From: Otis tarda
Lineage: Eukaryota > Chordata > Aves > Otidiformes > Otididae
Direction: 5' to 3'
Length of the DNA stretch: 64,000 nucleotides
Assembly (NCBI GenBank): GCA_026413225.1
Contig: CM048552.1
Location: 137,405,053-137,469,052 of the forward strand
Below, in pieces: positions 26,789-40,000 of this stretch. A model generated the notes under the pieces. The model did not search any database, had not been told where the DNA came from, and saw only the letters and a program-made list of their open reading frames with translations. The position numbers and the translations under genes are program-made. How positions within the stretch are numbered: position 1 is the first letter of the stretch; the number at the start of each line of letters is the position of its first letter.

Positions 26789-28327
26789 GAAAGTCAAACA
26801 AAAAATTCTATCTGTGAAAGGCTACCATCTCCACTGCTGCCATGGAAACCCAGACAACAATACCTCAAAGTTTTTGTTATGCATTTTGAGACAAAATTTA
26901 AAAGATTAGCAGCAATGAAGATTATCAAAAGACAACCAAGAATGCACAGGCTAATGGCTTCTAAATCACCCATCCTAGCACTGATCCACATCATTAGCCA
27001 TTAGAGTATCTACAGAGTAATGCTGCAAATGAAATCCAGCCTACTAGGCAGCATTATTTTCAGCGTGAAAAAAATAAGAGCTACAGATGCTTTCTTTGTA
27101 GATGTGTCTTATTTAGATCCTTTCATTTTCTTGACACAAGATGGATTTGCTCAAAACACTATTCCTATATGAACTCAACTCAGAGTTGGACAAAACACGG
27201 TCTTTAAATTTAAAAATACTCTTACCAGTCACATTCACAAGGCTTCTTACATACAGGTTTTACGCTCCCCTAATCACTGCTTTTCGATTACTGCACCCGT
27301 TTACATTACTGAGTACGTGTACAGTGCAGCGCTGTTTAGAGAGTAAAATCTGTCCTTGTTAGCAGGACATTACTACATAAGTGACAGACCCAGGTGGCAG
27401 CACGCATTTGAGTTGCCTTTAAAATGGCATTAAATTGCCTGTGATTTATCTTAATACTTTAAGTTGTATTAAAGCATGATTTCCTCATTACATCTTGTAA
27501 GGTGCAAATTTAATCACTTGACAGTATTTGCCCAGCATTAACTACAGCTAAGCAGAGGGCACAGAGCAGTTTCTGTAGCACAATTTCTAGGACTCCCACA
27601 CCAGCATTCCCTTACCCTGAAGAACAGTTCCTCAAGGCAGCTTTTAACTGAAATGCTGCTAGAGCTGAGCTTTTTAAATAGCTCAAAGATTGGCAAGTCA
27701 TTCTGTATCAGTGCTTACAAACGTTTGAGAGGCCTTCTCATACAGAGAAGGACTGGACTAAGGACACAACCTGATTTTGCTTAAACTCTGGAGGTTCCCA
27801 TTTGACTGCACTTTTGGTTTAGTCGACAGTCACAGATACATTGTAAAGTACAGAGACAATGCCATCATTTGGATTACATTCACAAATCTGATTTTCTACC
27901 ACAGGTGTAGAAGGCTGTCCACCACTGTTCTCTCACTACAAGGAAAGCCCTTGTTTTCTTTCATAAGACAAAGGCATGTTTCAGATCATCTTCTGTGCTG
28001 ACTCAGATGCTTCTTGGCCAAAATCACTACTGTTTACCATACAGTTCTGCATGGTTTATTTAAAGTCCCATACCAAAGTGCTCGTTATTTCTGTAATATT
28101 AGCTACATGGAGACCCTTAAAGCCTGAAGAATTTATTATTCTTAACAATTTGCTCGTTAGCCAGCAGCAGTGCTGTGACTAGAGTGACAGAGATAACTTC
28201 ATACACTGCCTGAACAGCTTCTTCAGTGTTAAAACCCAAGAATTATTACTGATGTGCACAGGAAATTACAGTCCCACAATCTCCTCATCACTTCATGGGA
28301 TGCAGAAGAAGTTCAGCTTTGGTTTGG

Positions 28328-28369
28328 CTTTCTGTGGATCCAACCTAACTTGGCTGGATCCACAGAAAG
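28328..28369. repeat. Perfect 15-bp hairpin
   Basis: CTTTCTGTGGATCCA at 28328-28342 and its exact reverse complement at 28355-28369, with a 12-base loop. A short palindrome ATGGATCCAT (28370-28379) and a partial third copy TCTGTGGATC follow at once. Could be a small foldback remnant or a chance duplication. Confidence 0.75.
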
Positions 28370-31300
28370 ATGGATCCATTGTTCTGTGGATCTAGAAGAC
28401 TTTTACTCCAATAAAAGTCATTTATATAAAACTTTTTGTTCCCAGCCAGTAAAGTGGTGACCAGCATAAATACTCAGTGCCAAGTCATACTTTAACCAAG
28501 TGGCCTCCTCCATCTTCCTTAACTTGCAACGGAAGAAGTGGTATAATAGAGCAATTGAAACAGCAGAGCAAACACAGCAGGTGGTCCTGTCTTAGAAGGC
28601 TTCCACCAATGGATTTTGAAATTTTACACTTCACCTGGTATGCACCCAAATACATTAAAGAGCCTAAAATATTAAACATCAGAGGCAAACCAAACATTTA
28701 CAAAATACAAGGTCTATTATTTTGGACAAATCTTGCTGCAATCACAGAGGAATGTTTCCTTTGGCTGCTATTATGCTCACTTCCATTTATTTATAAAGAG
28801 CAAAAAGCAAACTATTTTCTTACCTTGTTTTCTTAATTGTCTACAGATGGTACAAAATGGTAGAATGATAAGGCTGGAGGACAGACTTCCGTCTTCTCAT
28901 ACTAGCAAATTTCTCGTATCTATCTGTTCAGTAGAATTTTACTGCTTATCTCCATTACAGAAGAGAGAGGGTCCAACAACTATGAAATTATTGAAAAGCT
29001 CCTTTTGTCATCCAAATAAATTAAAAAACCCAATTAAAAAATCCTCCCCCAATACTATTTTTTTACAACAACACCCTTAAGATAGACTGTTTGACTTCAA
29101 AACAACCATAAGTGCAAATCACAAACCTCTTCTCAGTTATTTAATAACAAAATACAAATATCTGAGCGAGGTCTATACTTTAAAAAGATCTACAAATGCT
29201 GAGCACAAACTGAGTAGCTCACAAAATAGCAAGTCTTTGCCTTGCCTATTTACCTACATTTTATTTCCAGTTTTGTTATGACAGTGTTTTCTCCTTATAT
29301 TTAACTATAACAAATCCATTCATTAGAAATAGAAAACTGAAAGCAACTCAGCCTAAATGCTATATAGCTTCCTTGCACACAAACATGAGCAGTATGGCAT
29401 CTTACGGTTAATTAGCCCATTTACAGTAAATCAAACCCACAGCTCAGCTAAGAAGCCAGCCTGTTGCATTTTCCAATCAGCCAGCCCACACAGTATGTTG
29501 GGAGCAACGATATTTTCTCTTAAGTAAAGCATGGTTTGAGTTCATACAGATGTTAGTGAAGAAGGGTGTGACAAAATAACAGAAAAAAGGAGATTACAAA
29601 GGAAGCCTGAATCTTACACTGAATCTCATTTGCCAAAATAAGATTCAACAAGAGAAATGTTTTCTTTGAACCAATCCTGAAGCAGGATCCAGGCCTTTGG
29701 GTAAAACCTAGTTCACAATATAACCTTGCATGCCCTTATTTTCCAGTAATCTCAATTTTGGCACAAGTTACCTTGAAAAAAAACCCCCAGTTATCCAAAG
29801 ACTTGTCATTCCAGAAAGCTCACTCACAACTCAGAACTCTTCCTGAAATAAGGGAAGCAACACTATAACTATGGCTTTCATACAGAAAAAAAAAGCTGCA
29901 CAGCTTCCTATGGCTGGAGAAAAGCAAATGATATCTACCCGTGGATAATGCCAGGTAAGTGAATTATGTTGTCTAAGCACTTAGAGAAATGGAAGAAAAC
30001 AAATACAGTCAGGTAACGCTACATCACAGAGAGAAGAACATACTGAAAAACCACACAAAGCATTATTAATGTATGCAAGTAGTTTGGAGCCCAGTCGTCC
30101 TCAAATGTCAAGCCTCAGAGTCAGAAGATCTGAAAAAAGGTTTTAAGATCAATAAGTCAGGACTGTCCAACAAATCCAAGACAGGACTGGCTGGACAAGA
30201 GTCCAACAAATAAGACTATCTAGTGAGAAAAACCTGCCTCCAAGGAAGAAGACAGGGCCAATTATCTGATTAAGCAATAATTTAAAGAATGCTTAATAAT
30301 TTATAAAAAAATAACTAAGCTATGGACTGTTATTATGCAAGACTATACCAAAAAAAAAAAAAAACAACCCACAAAGTAGAGCATGTTCAAATTTTGCTGG
30401 TGATTATCTCTGACCAGAAAACAGGATCAGGTTCTCATCTTACAAACAAGGTATAGGAGCACTTACAGAATGAAAAATACAGCTGCTTGTTAAAACTGCT
30501 TTTGGCCAGGTGTCTGAGATCAAGCACATCACTCACACCACAAATCAGGTTTTATTTCAAGTCATTCTCTAAAGGGCAACAGCACCATACAGCTTTGTTT
30601 TGTATACAGCCTTTCCTGCTCGCTTAAAATCACAATTCTGCTATTCTAATGAATGCCAAGAATCGAACTAGAAACTTCTAGAGATCAAGAAAAGAGCCTC
30701 ACTATTTGATCTGGGAAGCCAAAATCAATAATTTGGAGCTGTGGTCACAAACACTGCATCCTGATTAATGATCTGTCTACAACACACACTCAGCAAGATA
30801 TTGCATTGCCACTAACAGTGAAGTAAAGAATTCTGCAAAATTTCAGAAAAAAAAGTTTTAGAGAAAATCAAAGAAATTCCCACGTACTAGAATAATTTCT
30901 TACAAAAGAAAGAATCAGTAGAACAGTCACAAACTGAAGCGTCAGCAAAAGGCAGGGGAAAAAAAAAAAACCAAACACACTACAAACCAAGAGTACGCTG
31001 TTTTAAAGCAACTCATACTGCAGAGTATAACCTCTCATTTCAAACAACCTTGCTACCTCACAAAATTAAGGCAATATATAAAGAAATATCTCCAGTGGCC
31101 TCATAATAGTCCTGAGAAATTCAGGTCAGTACATGAGTACTATAGTTTCCACCGATCTACATCCTGCAGAAAAGACGGCAGAGTGCTATTTCCGCAGGCT
31201 TCTGTCTCAGTTGTGTTACAGTTCTTTGACCTCAACATGAAGAATCACCCAAGCAATACACCTCTTTCCCCCACCCCAAAAATGTTTATCACATTTTTTT

Positions 31301-31479
31301 GGACAGTGTTTCTTACCAAAACTTGTTAAAGAAACTATGTTGCCACAGCATTAAAAAAAAAAATCCTCTCTAAAAGCCCAGTCAGGAGAAAACAAGGGAT
31401 AGAAATATGTCCAGTTTCACAATGCAGAGTGGATACCAGAAGAGTCTCACTGACATCTACAATATGGCCCATGCTGTTT

Positions 31480-31572
31480 GGTTATTCTTGGTTTGGGGTT
31501 TTGGCTGGTTGGGGGGGGGTTTGGTTGGGGTTTTTGTTTGTTTGTGCTGGTTTTGTGGCTTTGTTTTTTTAA
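31480..31572 (+). repeat. G/T-rich tract with quadruplex potential
   Basis: About 90 bases almost free of A and C on the plus strand, including GGGG, nine G (31511-31519) and GGGG separated by T-rich spacers, then a (GTTT)n stretch. The runs could form a quadruplex on the plus strand, opposite to SHROOM2 transcript sense. Confidence 0.7.
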
Positions 31573-32123
31573 ATCAGTGATCTGCCAAGAGGATGAGCAA
31601 CCAAAAGTTTCCTGATGATGCAAGACTACCTCGATTAGTCAAAGCTGCACCGGCTGCAAAGAGCCACACAATAAAGATTGCATTGCTTAAAGTCACTGTA
31701 GATAAGGCAACACTCACACAAAACTCCCCCACACACCCACAAGCAAAAAACACATACCCATAGGCAAGCCAGAAACCCTCACTTGCATCATCCTAGGCCA
31801 CACTCTGAAAACAGCAGTTCAGTGGTCAACAGTAGACAAGCAAATAAAACATCTGGAATTATTAGAAAGGGAATGGCTTTCCCTTCTCCCTCACACATAA
31901 TGGTACTACGTCTATAATAGCGTAGGGGTTTGACTAAGTGAAAGTTTCAGGTAATTCTTGTCATCCCACCCAAACAAGAATCCAGCAGAATTTAGACATG
32001 TAAAGGAAAAGAACAGGCTAGTCAGAGATACTGACCAACGTTTACAGGAGGAGAATTTAACCAGGATACACTTGAGCTTAGAAAAGATGTACCGAGAAGA
32101 ACTAATATACAGTATTATATACT

Positions 32124-32138
32124 AGTCTATAACACATG
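32124..32138 (+). repeat. Left copy of candidate CR1 target-site duplication
   Basis: AGTCTATAACACATG directly before the CR1 fragment. It matches 14 of 15 bases at 32261-32275 directly after it. Confidence 0.65.
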
Positions 32139-32260
32139 AATGTGGGTTGGATGCGGCTTTGAGTGGCCTGGTCTAGTGGAAGGTGTCTCTGCCCATAGCA
32201 GGGGGTTGGACTAGGTGATCTTTAAGGGTCTTCCAGCCCAAACCATTCTGTGATTTTATG
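32139..32260 (+). mobile_element. Short CR1 LINE 3' fragment with flanking direct repeat
   Basis: About 120 bp of CR1 3' end: GAGTGGCCTGGTCTAGTGGA, then GGGTTGGACTAGGTGATCTT and CAAACCATTCTGTGATTTTA. It is flanked by a 15-bp direct repeat with one mismatch (AGTCTATAACACATG at 32124-32138 and AGTCTGTAACACATG at 32261-32275), the likely target-site duplication. Confidence 0.92.
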
Positions 32261-32275
32261 AGTCTGTAACACATG
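32261..32275 (+). repeat. Right copy of candidate CR1 target-site duplication
   Basis: AGTCTGTAACACATG directly after the CR1 tail. It pairs with 32124-32138 with one mismatch. Confidence 0.65.
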
Positions 32276-34805
32276 CTAATGTGTATCTACAAAATGGAGA
32301 TGGATAGTTATTCTTCAGAAATATAATAAAGTCAGTTATACAGCTGTGTAAAATAGCACCTTTTTCTTAAAAGCAGATATGAAACATTGCTAATAGATAC
32401 TGGGGAATGCAAAAGTTTAAAAAAATAGAGTGAGGTTAATAAATAAATAAATCAATCTGTCCTGTCATGAATTTGTTAATTGACTTTTAAACACAAATTA
32501 CTCAAACAGCCCTAACTTGTTAACTATTAAAAGACTGTATCAAAAGGAAAGAGGGGAAATAATAAATTAAAAAAAAATTACACTATAATTCTCCTGCTTC
32601 TTAAAACCGTTCCTCAATTATTAACTCCCAGCTACTTCCAAAAACAGGAAACAAGGTTCAGTAGACTTTGTCCATACTCGCTACAGCTGTCCTCATGATC
32701 CTAGATATAGCAGACATGATTGACTGCCCAGACAATATCCGTGTCTTACGATGCTGAGGAAGAAAGTGAGGGGGAGGAATGAGGAAATTAATCCATAACA
32801 CAAAGAGCACAATAAGCTGGCTATACAGCAGCTGCCATAAAGTGCATAATGTTAGTAAGTCGAGACTAACAAAATATAACTTCCTTTTTGATTGAAAAGT
32901 AAAGGATACTGTCAGCAAGTACAGGTAAGGCATTTTTAGGAAGAGGCATAAGGTCACGCTGTCTCTAAGCAATATTCTAATAGTCAGGAGTAGCAGATGT
33001 TGTTTGCAAGAGTAAACAGGTTTTTGAAAACAGCACTGGAAGACTGCATCCATAAAACAGATATTCATAGGATGGCTATCTCAAATTAAGGCGCTGCAAA
33101 ATATAGAGCTATGACTCTAGAGACGAGGACAAACGCATCCAATTATAAAGGAAAAAAAATAAAGGCAATATACTTATTCTATAAAAATTCTTAAACTGTA
33201 TGGTACTATTTAGGCTATAAGATTCATGTCAACATTACACGTGGAGCAGTAAGACTACTTTGAGCATACTTAAATGTCAAACAGAACTTTCTGTATCAAT
33301 CCATTGCATTTTTCAAATCTGTATTATTATTTATCATATTTATAAATAAAGGAAATGTTACTGACTTGAAATAAATAACAGAATAATTTCAGCTGAGAAT
33401 TTTAAAGCTTTATGAGGAAATTGCAGCTCCAATCCCTAAATAAATCTGACAAATACTCAGTTTTTACAAAAGTACAGAATACCAAGGCCAAGTTGTGACC
33501 AAACAAAATTAGTCCAGTCACATAAACTTACAACTAAATAAAAATAGTTCACATAAGTTTTCTGCTTACTTGCAGTGACAAAATGAACTGGTCTCTCAAG
33601 TTTTCTGGAGCTACCCTATAACTGTCTTTTCCTCTATGAAACAGCAGGGTATGTTGTCTTTGCACTGAAAATACTGGTTCTCTCTAAATGTATGAAATGT
33701 AAGATGTGACACAAATTAGAAGCCGCTCTCTGAGAATATGCAGAAATGCTCCTGCAACAGTCATTATATAGAGACTGCAGCAAATCATGAAAAAAAAAAT
33801 ATGTCTAGCCCTTGGTGGAAATCTTTGATTGGCAAGACCAAGATGTTTTGCTCATCAGTGAGGATGCCCAATGCATCATTACAGTTCATGACCTGCATGC
33901 TAAGAGTTCACCATATTTGCAAATGTATTAGCCACATTTATTTCCTGCATTTATCTTTCCTTCTGAAACTACAAAGCAATCAGAAACTATGCCTTGATAC
34001 ATCTCCCACGCTCAAGGAGTCACAAAGCTGACTCCAGCCAGGTTATGACAGAGCGACCATACATCAGTATGACGCAGGCTCCCTTCGGAAGTTTTTCTTC
34101 TGAGGATTACGAGCACAAAACTGATACAGCCACCGAGATAATCACAAATTGCTGCTATTGTAGTCTTGTGTAATCACCACCAGTGCTGCTGCACACCCAC
34201 CCAGGTCTCCACCCCCAAGGAAAACATAGGATTGTCTCTAAGCATGGAATATCAAATCCCACAGCTGTCTGTTGAGCATTTCCAGTATGAGAGTATAGGT
34301 TTTCACCTTCAAGAAGTCACATACTTACAAAACGTCAGAAAGTTTATCATTGTATCCTTCAGGTAGCATCCAGCATAGCGCTGGTCTGGCAGACAGAAGC
34401 AGATTCCACTCAGGAATCTGAGAGGATTCAGCACAGCAAACTGAAGTTTCTTGTCACCAGTGCCATTAGTACAGCTCAGACTCAAGGTGAAGAAATTCAC
34501 ACTTCCATCTTCAAAATATATATTACGGGAACAAAGTACTTGAGTATTTTCCTCAAGCACTTCTTGTTTAATTTTCAATGTGAAGCCTACAGACAATAGA
34601 GTATATTGCTCAAATCAAGTCAAAGTGGACAATCTTACTCTTCAATCCTTCTGTTTATTTTATGATTGACACAGGTTATCTGTAAGAGTAGAGGGCCTAA
34701 ATCTTGGTTTGCTACAGGGAAGTAGATTTCACGTCACCAGAGAACATGCAGTATATCCACACATTTTATTGCTAGACTGCCACCTTTCCAAACACCATGC
34801 CTTAG

Positions 34806-34882
34806 CTGTACGGTTACGTACTTGGTAACGTACAGTTTCTTAGGAAAATAGGGAGCCATCACTAGTGGATACAGCCACTAGT
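34806..34882. repeat. Two adjacent small hairpins
   Basis: CTGTAC-G-GTTAC (34806-34817) pairs with GTAACGTACAG (34825-34835) around a 7-base loop with one bulged G. Twenty-five bases later ACTAGTGG (34861-34868) pairs perfectly with CCACTAGT (34875-34882) around a 6-base loop. Confidence 0.6.
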
Positions 34883-35159
34883 TGCGAAAAGGCTGCAAGT
34901 CATTGCACAAGGGTCCCAATCCGTAATCAAGTCTGACACTTACACCATTACTATCTTCAATGCAAGTCTCAAAGGTGGATCAACACTTGCAGGCTAATGA
35001 ATGCTATCATGTCATAGATTGCTTCCACACATTTTTGGCCATTTTACTTAAGTGATAGTGGATACCTAGTCTCACAGAAGTAGTCATTCTGTCTATCAAT
35101 ATTGAGAAGTAAAGGGCTCTAGACGTATTTTCCACTTAGAATACGTACTGCTGGCAGAC

Positions 35160-35205
35160 AAGACAGATAATGTTTGACACCAGAAAAGACAGATAATGTT
35201 TGACA
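35160..35205 (+). repeat. Short tandem duplication, 20-bp identical copies, period 26
   Basis: AAGACAGATAATGTTTGACA occurs at 35160-35179 and again at 35186-35205. It lies about 40 bp before a 32-base A tract. Confidence 0.85.
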
Positions 35206-35242
35206 TTAAGTGCACATGAACCAGAAGAACCAGATCTAGTTT

Positions 35243-35243
<1 letters not shown>

Positions 35244-35275
<32 letters not shown>
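35244..35275 (+). repeat. Poly(A) tract, 32 bases
   Basis: Uninterrupted A run followed by CCACC and a second run of nine A. No retrocopy of a known gene is recognised before it. Confidence 0.95.
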
Positions 35276-35277
<2 letters not shown>

Positions 35278-36969
35278 ACCAAAAAAAAAGGTACTATACA
35301 AGTCCCTAAGCAGTGTTTGCTTAGCTTACTTCAGACCAATACCGAGTATGTTATTGCACTGATATTAAGTCTGCTTCAAATATTTCTTTCTACTGCCATG
35401 TCACTACTTGCAGTATCTTAGCTGAACTATGTGCCAACATACTTCAAGGAGTAAGATGAAGCTGCTCTACAAGTGGAAAAAAAAGAGCTGGTGGCAATTC
35501 AACCCATACAAGCTCATTCTTACACACACTGTTCTATAGTTTTCAACGTGTAATGAGTATTTCCAATTTTTCTGTTTCCAAGGAACAGAAGAAGATAAAT
35601 CAGCACAGGAAAAATCTTGTGGCTGACAGATTTTTCAGACAAAGAGTGATTTCATTTGACTCAACATCCAGCAAAAAAAAAGTCAGCATCTTTTTAAGCA
35701 TCTGTTCTTCAAAGGGAATTTATCATCCTTATTATATAGCTAATTTTCCAGGATCTGGAAATATTCTGAACTCAAAAGCAGAAATGAAATGCCTGACAGA
35801 TATGAACAAGTATCTGTATGAACAACCAACAGAATTTCAGAAAACTATAGGCTTCCATTGACATAGGGGCTACCTTAGAAGAAACACTCACTGAGGTTTG
35901 TTATACCTTAGTACCAAAGAATTTTTAACACGTTCCCATCTAGTGTACAGCACATCATCTTTTGTTTTAATTAAAAACAGGTTATGATTCAGATATATTT
36001 ACACATCATTAGGGACAGAGCGTCAAACTATGAGAAGGAAGTAAAATCACTGCACAAGTAATGAGAAAACTGAGGAATACAAATTAAGAAAGAAATACAA
36101 TTTCATTTTTAACCCTAAATATTTTAAGGAGCTTATTTTCACTGCTAAGATGGGCCCTTTGAAAAAAGAATGGGCAGATTTAAGAGTTTTCTGCACCTCA
36201 GAGAAAAGTCCTCAAAGAAAGCTTTACCTCCAAACACTAAAAGGACACTAAACAAAGAATCACTGGCAAGAAATAATACAACATACAGAAACATTATACA
36301 GAGATATGACATTAAGTACAATCATTTAATTACAACTTGTATCTAAGTAATCTCAGTGATTTTTCCAGAACTACTGAACACATTGTTGTCCTTCAAAAAA
36401 GAAAACAGGTATCAAATATAATGAACGACTGAAGAAATTCAAACCACTATCCACTGTAATCTCAGAAGTCATCTAGAGTTTAACTGATAAATTAAAACAC
36501 TGTATTATTTCAGGGTGAGATCTGATCTCATATCTTATATAAACAATCTTACACTCATGGAAAATCAGGGATTCAAAGCTGTGTTTAACTACCAACAAAG
36601 CCACACATTTTCATCTGAGTATCCTGCAAACACAACGCAATACAAAATAAACCACATTTTTTCCTGTACTTAACCTGAATAGTATCAGCCAAAAGTTTCA
36701 CTGTTTGGTTCCTCCGTGACTAATTAATGGCTTTATAGATTTCAGATCCTATGATTTGCTAGCATTTACTCTGCTATCATACAACTCAAAGCTTTTTTGT
36801 TTGGAATCCCAATGTCCATTTTTGTTTCTTCAGAAACTCAATATCTGTGAATGGACAAAATATTAAAAGGGTCTATCAGATCACAATCCAACTTTGTTTC
36901 TGATCTGCTTTCCTCCAGGTACAGTCATACTGAGCCCAATAACTTGTTTTATATTAAGCAAGTATCTTA

Positions 36970-37025
36970 AAAAAAAAAAAACAAAACAAACCAACAAAAC
37001 ACAAACAAATCAAACAACCCACCAA
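36970..37025 (+). repeat. A/C-rich low-complexity tract
   Basis: Poly(A) then AAAC, AACC and CAAA variants for about 55 bases. Similar shorter tracts occur at 2217-2260, 8514-8560 and 12881-12905. Confidence 0.8.
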
Positions 37026-40000
37026 GCAACAGAAAACATTAAGCAATATGCCTTGGAACTTTCCTCTTAAGGTTAGAAACTATTATTATTATTTCAAACA
37101 TGGCAAGTCTTCATGTTTGTTAGAATAGAAGTCTATTGAATCTTGGTCTGTGTTTCAATTTTCTTGAGTAAAATACATTTTGTCAGTTTTTTAAGTAAAT
37201 GTTAAGCTGTGTTCCAGCATCTTACTGAATCTTCAACATCTTAATAAACTGGAAGCCTGTGTAAACGGTCATGCACTAGATTAAAAAAAATCCACCTATT
37301 TATGGTGACTGCACCCTTGTTTCTAACACTCAAGACCACAATCTCCCTTTTTTGTGACGGCACTGCATCTTAAACTTCACATGGTTGCCTATTAAAAATC
37401 TTAGGCCCTTCTTATCTTCTAAGAGAGCCCCCATCTCATGTACACAATTTGCACTGTATTACAGTGAGAAATGTTGTAACAGAGATACAGCTCAGAAGTT
37501 TGGTTTTTTTTTCCCCCCAGTGCTTTGAGACTGAGGTCCAGCATTCAGTAACTAAAGCTTACGAACTTCAAGATTTAATTTTAATTATATAACCTTGAAA
37601 TCCTTGAAGAAATTGCCATTCGTCATCACAATTTTGGTCAGGAAATGTATCTGAGAATGTAAATCAGATAGGAACAAAATGCATTTGAAACTGTCACCTT
37701 TTTTTAAAAAAAAAAAAAAATCTCAAAACCAAACCACTGGAATGTACTGGAGGTCATAAGGTGTTCTTGCTTTCCTTCCAAAACTACAAGCTTTGAATAT
37801 TATGTGCTCAAGAATGGAAAATTCCTTTTCTGTAACTGTACATTAAAGCTAGTTCTGCTTTTTAAAACGTGTAACTACTACATCATTCTCCTTCTGCCTC
37901 AACTCACAGCCTAATTGGAAAGGGAAGTAACTCTCAGATTATCTCAGAAAGGAGACACATTCTTCTGGTGCTTTGCTACAATTTAATCATCACCTGGACA
38001 ACTATCATCAAACACTACAAAACATCCACTAACCCTGCTAAACACTCTTCTCTTCAAAACTAAAGCTGGATGAGACTTCTTAGCTGCATGAGTCGCAGAG
38101 GTAGAGAAAAAACAATGTGCTCTGTGGTGTACCAATATTCACAGGATACTTTTTTAAGTCACAGTCTTACGTGTACCTGGCTTTGAATTAAAAAAAGAGC
38201 ACACTCACTTCAAGTACAACTACAAAAAAAAACCCAAAAATCACTGTTCTTCCTGCAAGCCCTTGACTCCCTCTTCACTGTACCAAAATCTTAAATACAC
38301 ATAAGTGCAGACATCTTTTTGTTGCTCTTATTTGCCTATTGCATCTTTCTAATAAAGTAATATCTAAGCCATGGTTTGACAAAAATCATATGTCCTCATC
38401 TTCCTGTAAGATCCATTTTGGTAATTAACCACAGGTGGTATTAGCCACTTCACTAATCAAAGTTGTTTGATGCTTCCCTTCATAAGATGGTATTTTCTTT
38501 CAGTGATGACGAATTTGCCGTACTTCAATTAGTTAAGCAGAAACTTTCCATTGTGCACGTAAGCCTCAATCCTTAATTTTCTTAAATTTAAACTGAAATG
38601 GTCCATCCAGTTCCAAGAAACAAATGAAGAAATAAATGCTTACATTAAAAGCAAACCTGCAACTTAATCTGAAACATTCCAGTGACCCCTGCTTCAGTAA
38701 AAGGACTAATCTGACAGCATCCAGGATGCGCACATGGTTGTCTACGTGCATACGTGCCTTATGTCGCTCAAGTTAAACAGCTCTGAAAGCATCCGGCTAT
38801 TAGAAGTCTCATTCAACCGCAAGTCCTGTGAGGAGATCCTCCATGCTAAACATTTTGTAGGCTCGAAGCTTTAAGCAGAGAGGTGCCAAGGAAAAGGGAA
38901 GGAGGTCATGTAAGCCAAACTGCATGTGGCTGAAAAAGGTGAAACAAAATTTAGAGCTAGGGATAGAAATAGAGTGAGAGCAACTGGTAAAGAAAGATTT
39001 TGTCTGTTGAATTGAATCCAGAACCACTCAGGTGAACAGAATTATAAAGGATAAGGACTTCTAGGTAAGAAAGAGCTACAGTTAAGGGAAATTCAGAAAA
39101 GGCTGGGACCAGCCACTGAAAAGAAGAGGCAACTACAACACGCTCCCTCCAGAACCTTTGGCAGTGGAGAAACCTAAACATGGCGGGCAAGGTACCTCAG
39201 TCCCCTTCTAGTGTTGACTCCCACAGGAAACAACCACCTATCTTTGCTCCTGCTAGTTTGGAAAACTGCAGTTTGGTTGATAAAATTACGAGGATGCCAC
39301 TAAGATGTCAACATTTCTTTTTTCTTCTCTAAAAAGAAAAGTAAAAGCTAACACACACAAAACCTATTACAAGGATATAAAATTTACAGAACAAATCACT
39401 CTGTAAAATGATTTAAGACTTCTGTAATTGTTATATACACAACCCTAACCCACACTCCTTACAACCACACATGATAACATGCCAAATTTCATGGTCAAAT
39501 AGCATGCTTTCCTCCTTCCTCTCATCAATTTAATGCAAATGAGAATTACTGTCCAGTGCCTAAAGACTGATTTGTTTTGGAGGAAGGAAGGGAGCTGTTT
39601 TTCAGGACACTGACTGCAACTGTGTTCTAGAAGGTGGAAGCTAGTCTTATTATTAACAGAGTCAAACACATCCATCAATAATTCTCCTTGAAATGTTTTT
39701 TAACAATTTAGATCTAGATGCAGCTTTACAGTGCCCAAGAAGTAGTTAAATTAGCACTGGAACTGCTACAAAAAAAAAAAATTAAACAAATCCGAAATCT
39801 AAAAGAAAACTTTTCATTTCAAAGTTCAAGAATTAATAAAAAATTAATAATCCCTAGCAGTATGTTATTAAAAGCCATACAACCAGTTATTTTTATTGCA
39901 TATCAAAACAAGCTGCACAAAAAAAGTCCTACAGAAACCTCCCCAGAACTCAAACAGAAGAAAACCTGGCCATAACAAACTGCAGCCAGCATCGATCAAA

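Larger units (their letters stand above)
24241..32123. other. Intronic sequence without recognised gene
   Basis: AT-rich. Contains the A tract at 26.8 kb, the 28.3-kb hairpin and the G/T tract at 31.5 kb. No exon recognised. Confidence 0.65.

Noticed and set aside
26678-27004. 108-codon frame with a poly-Lys run
   Set aside because: Bridged by the 24-base A tract; no similarity on either side.
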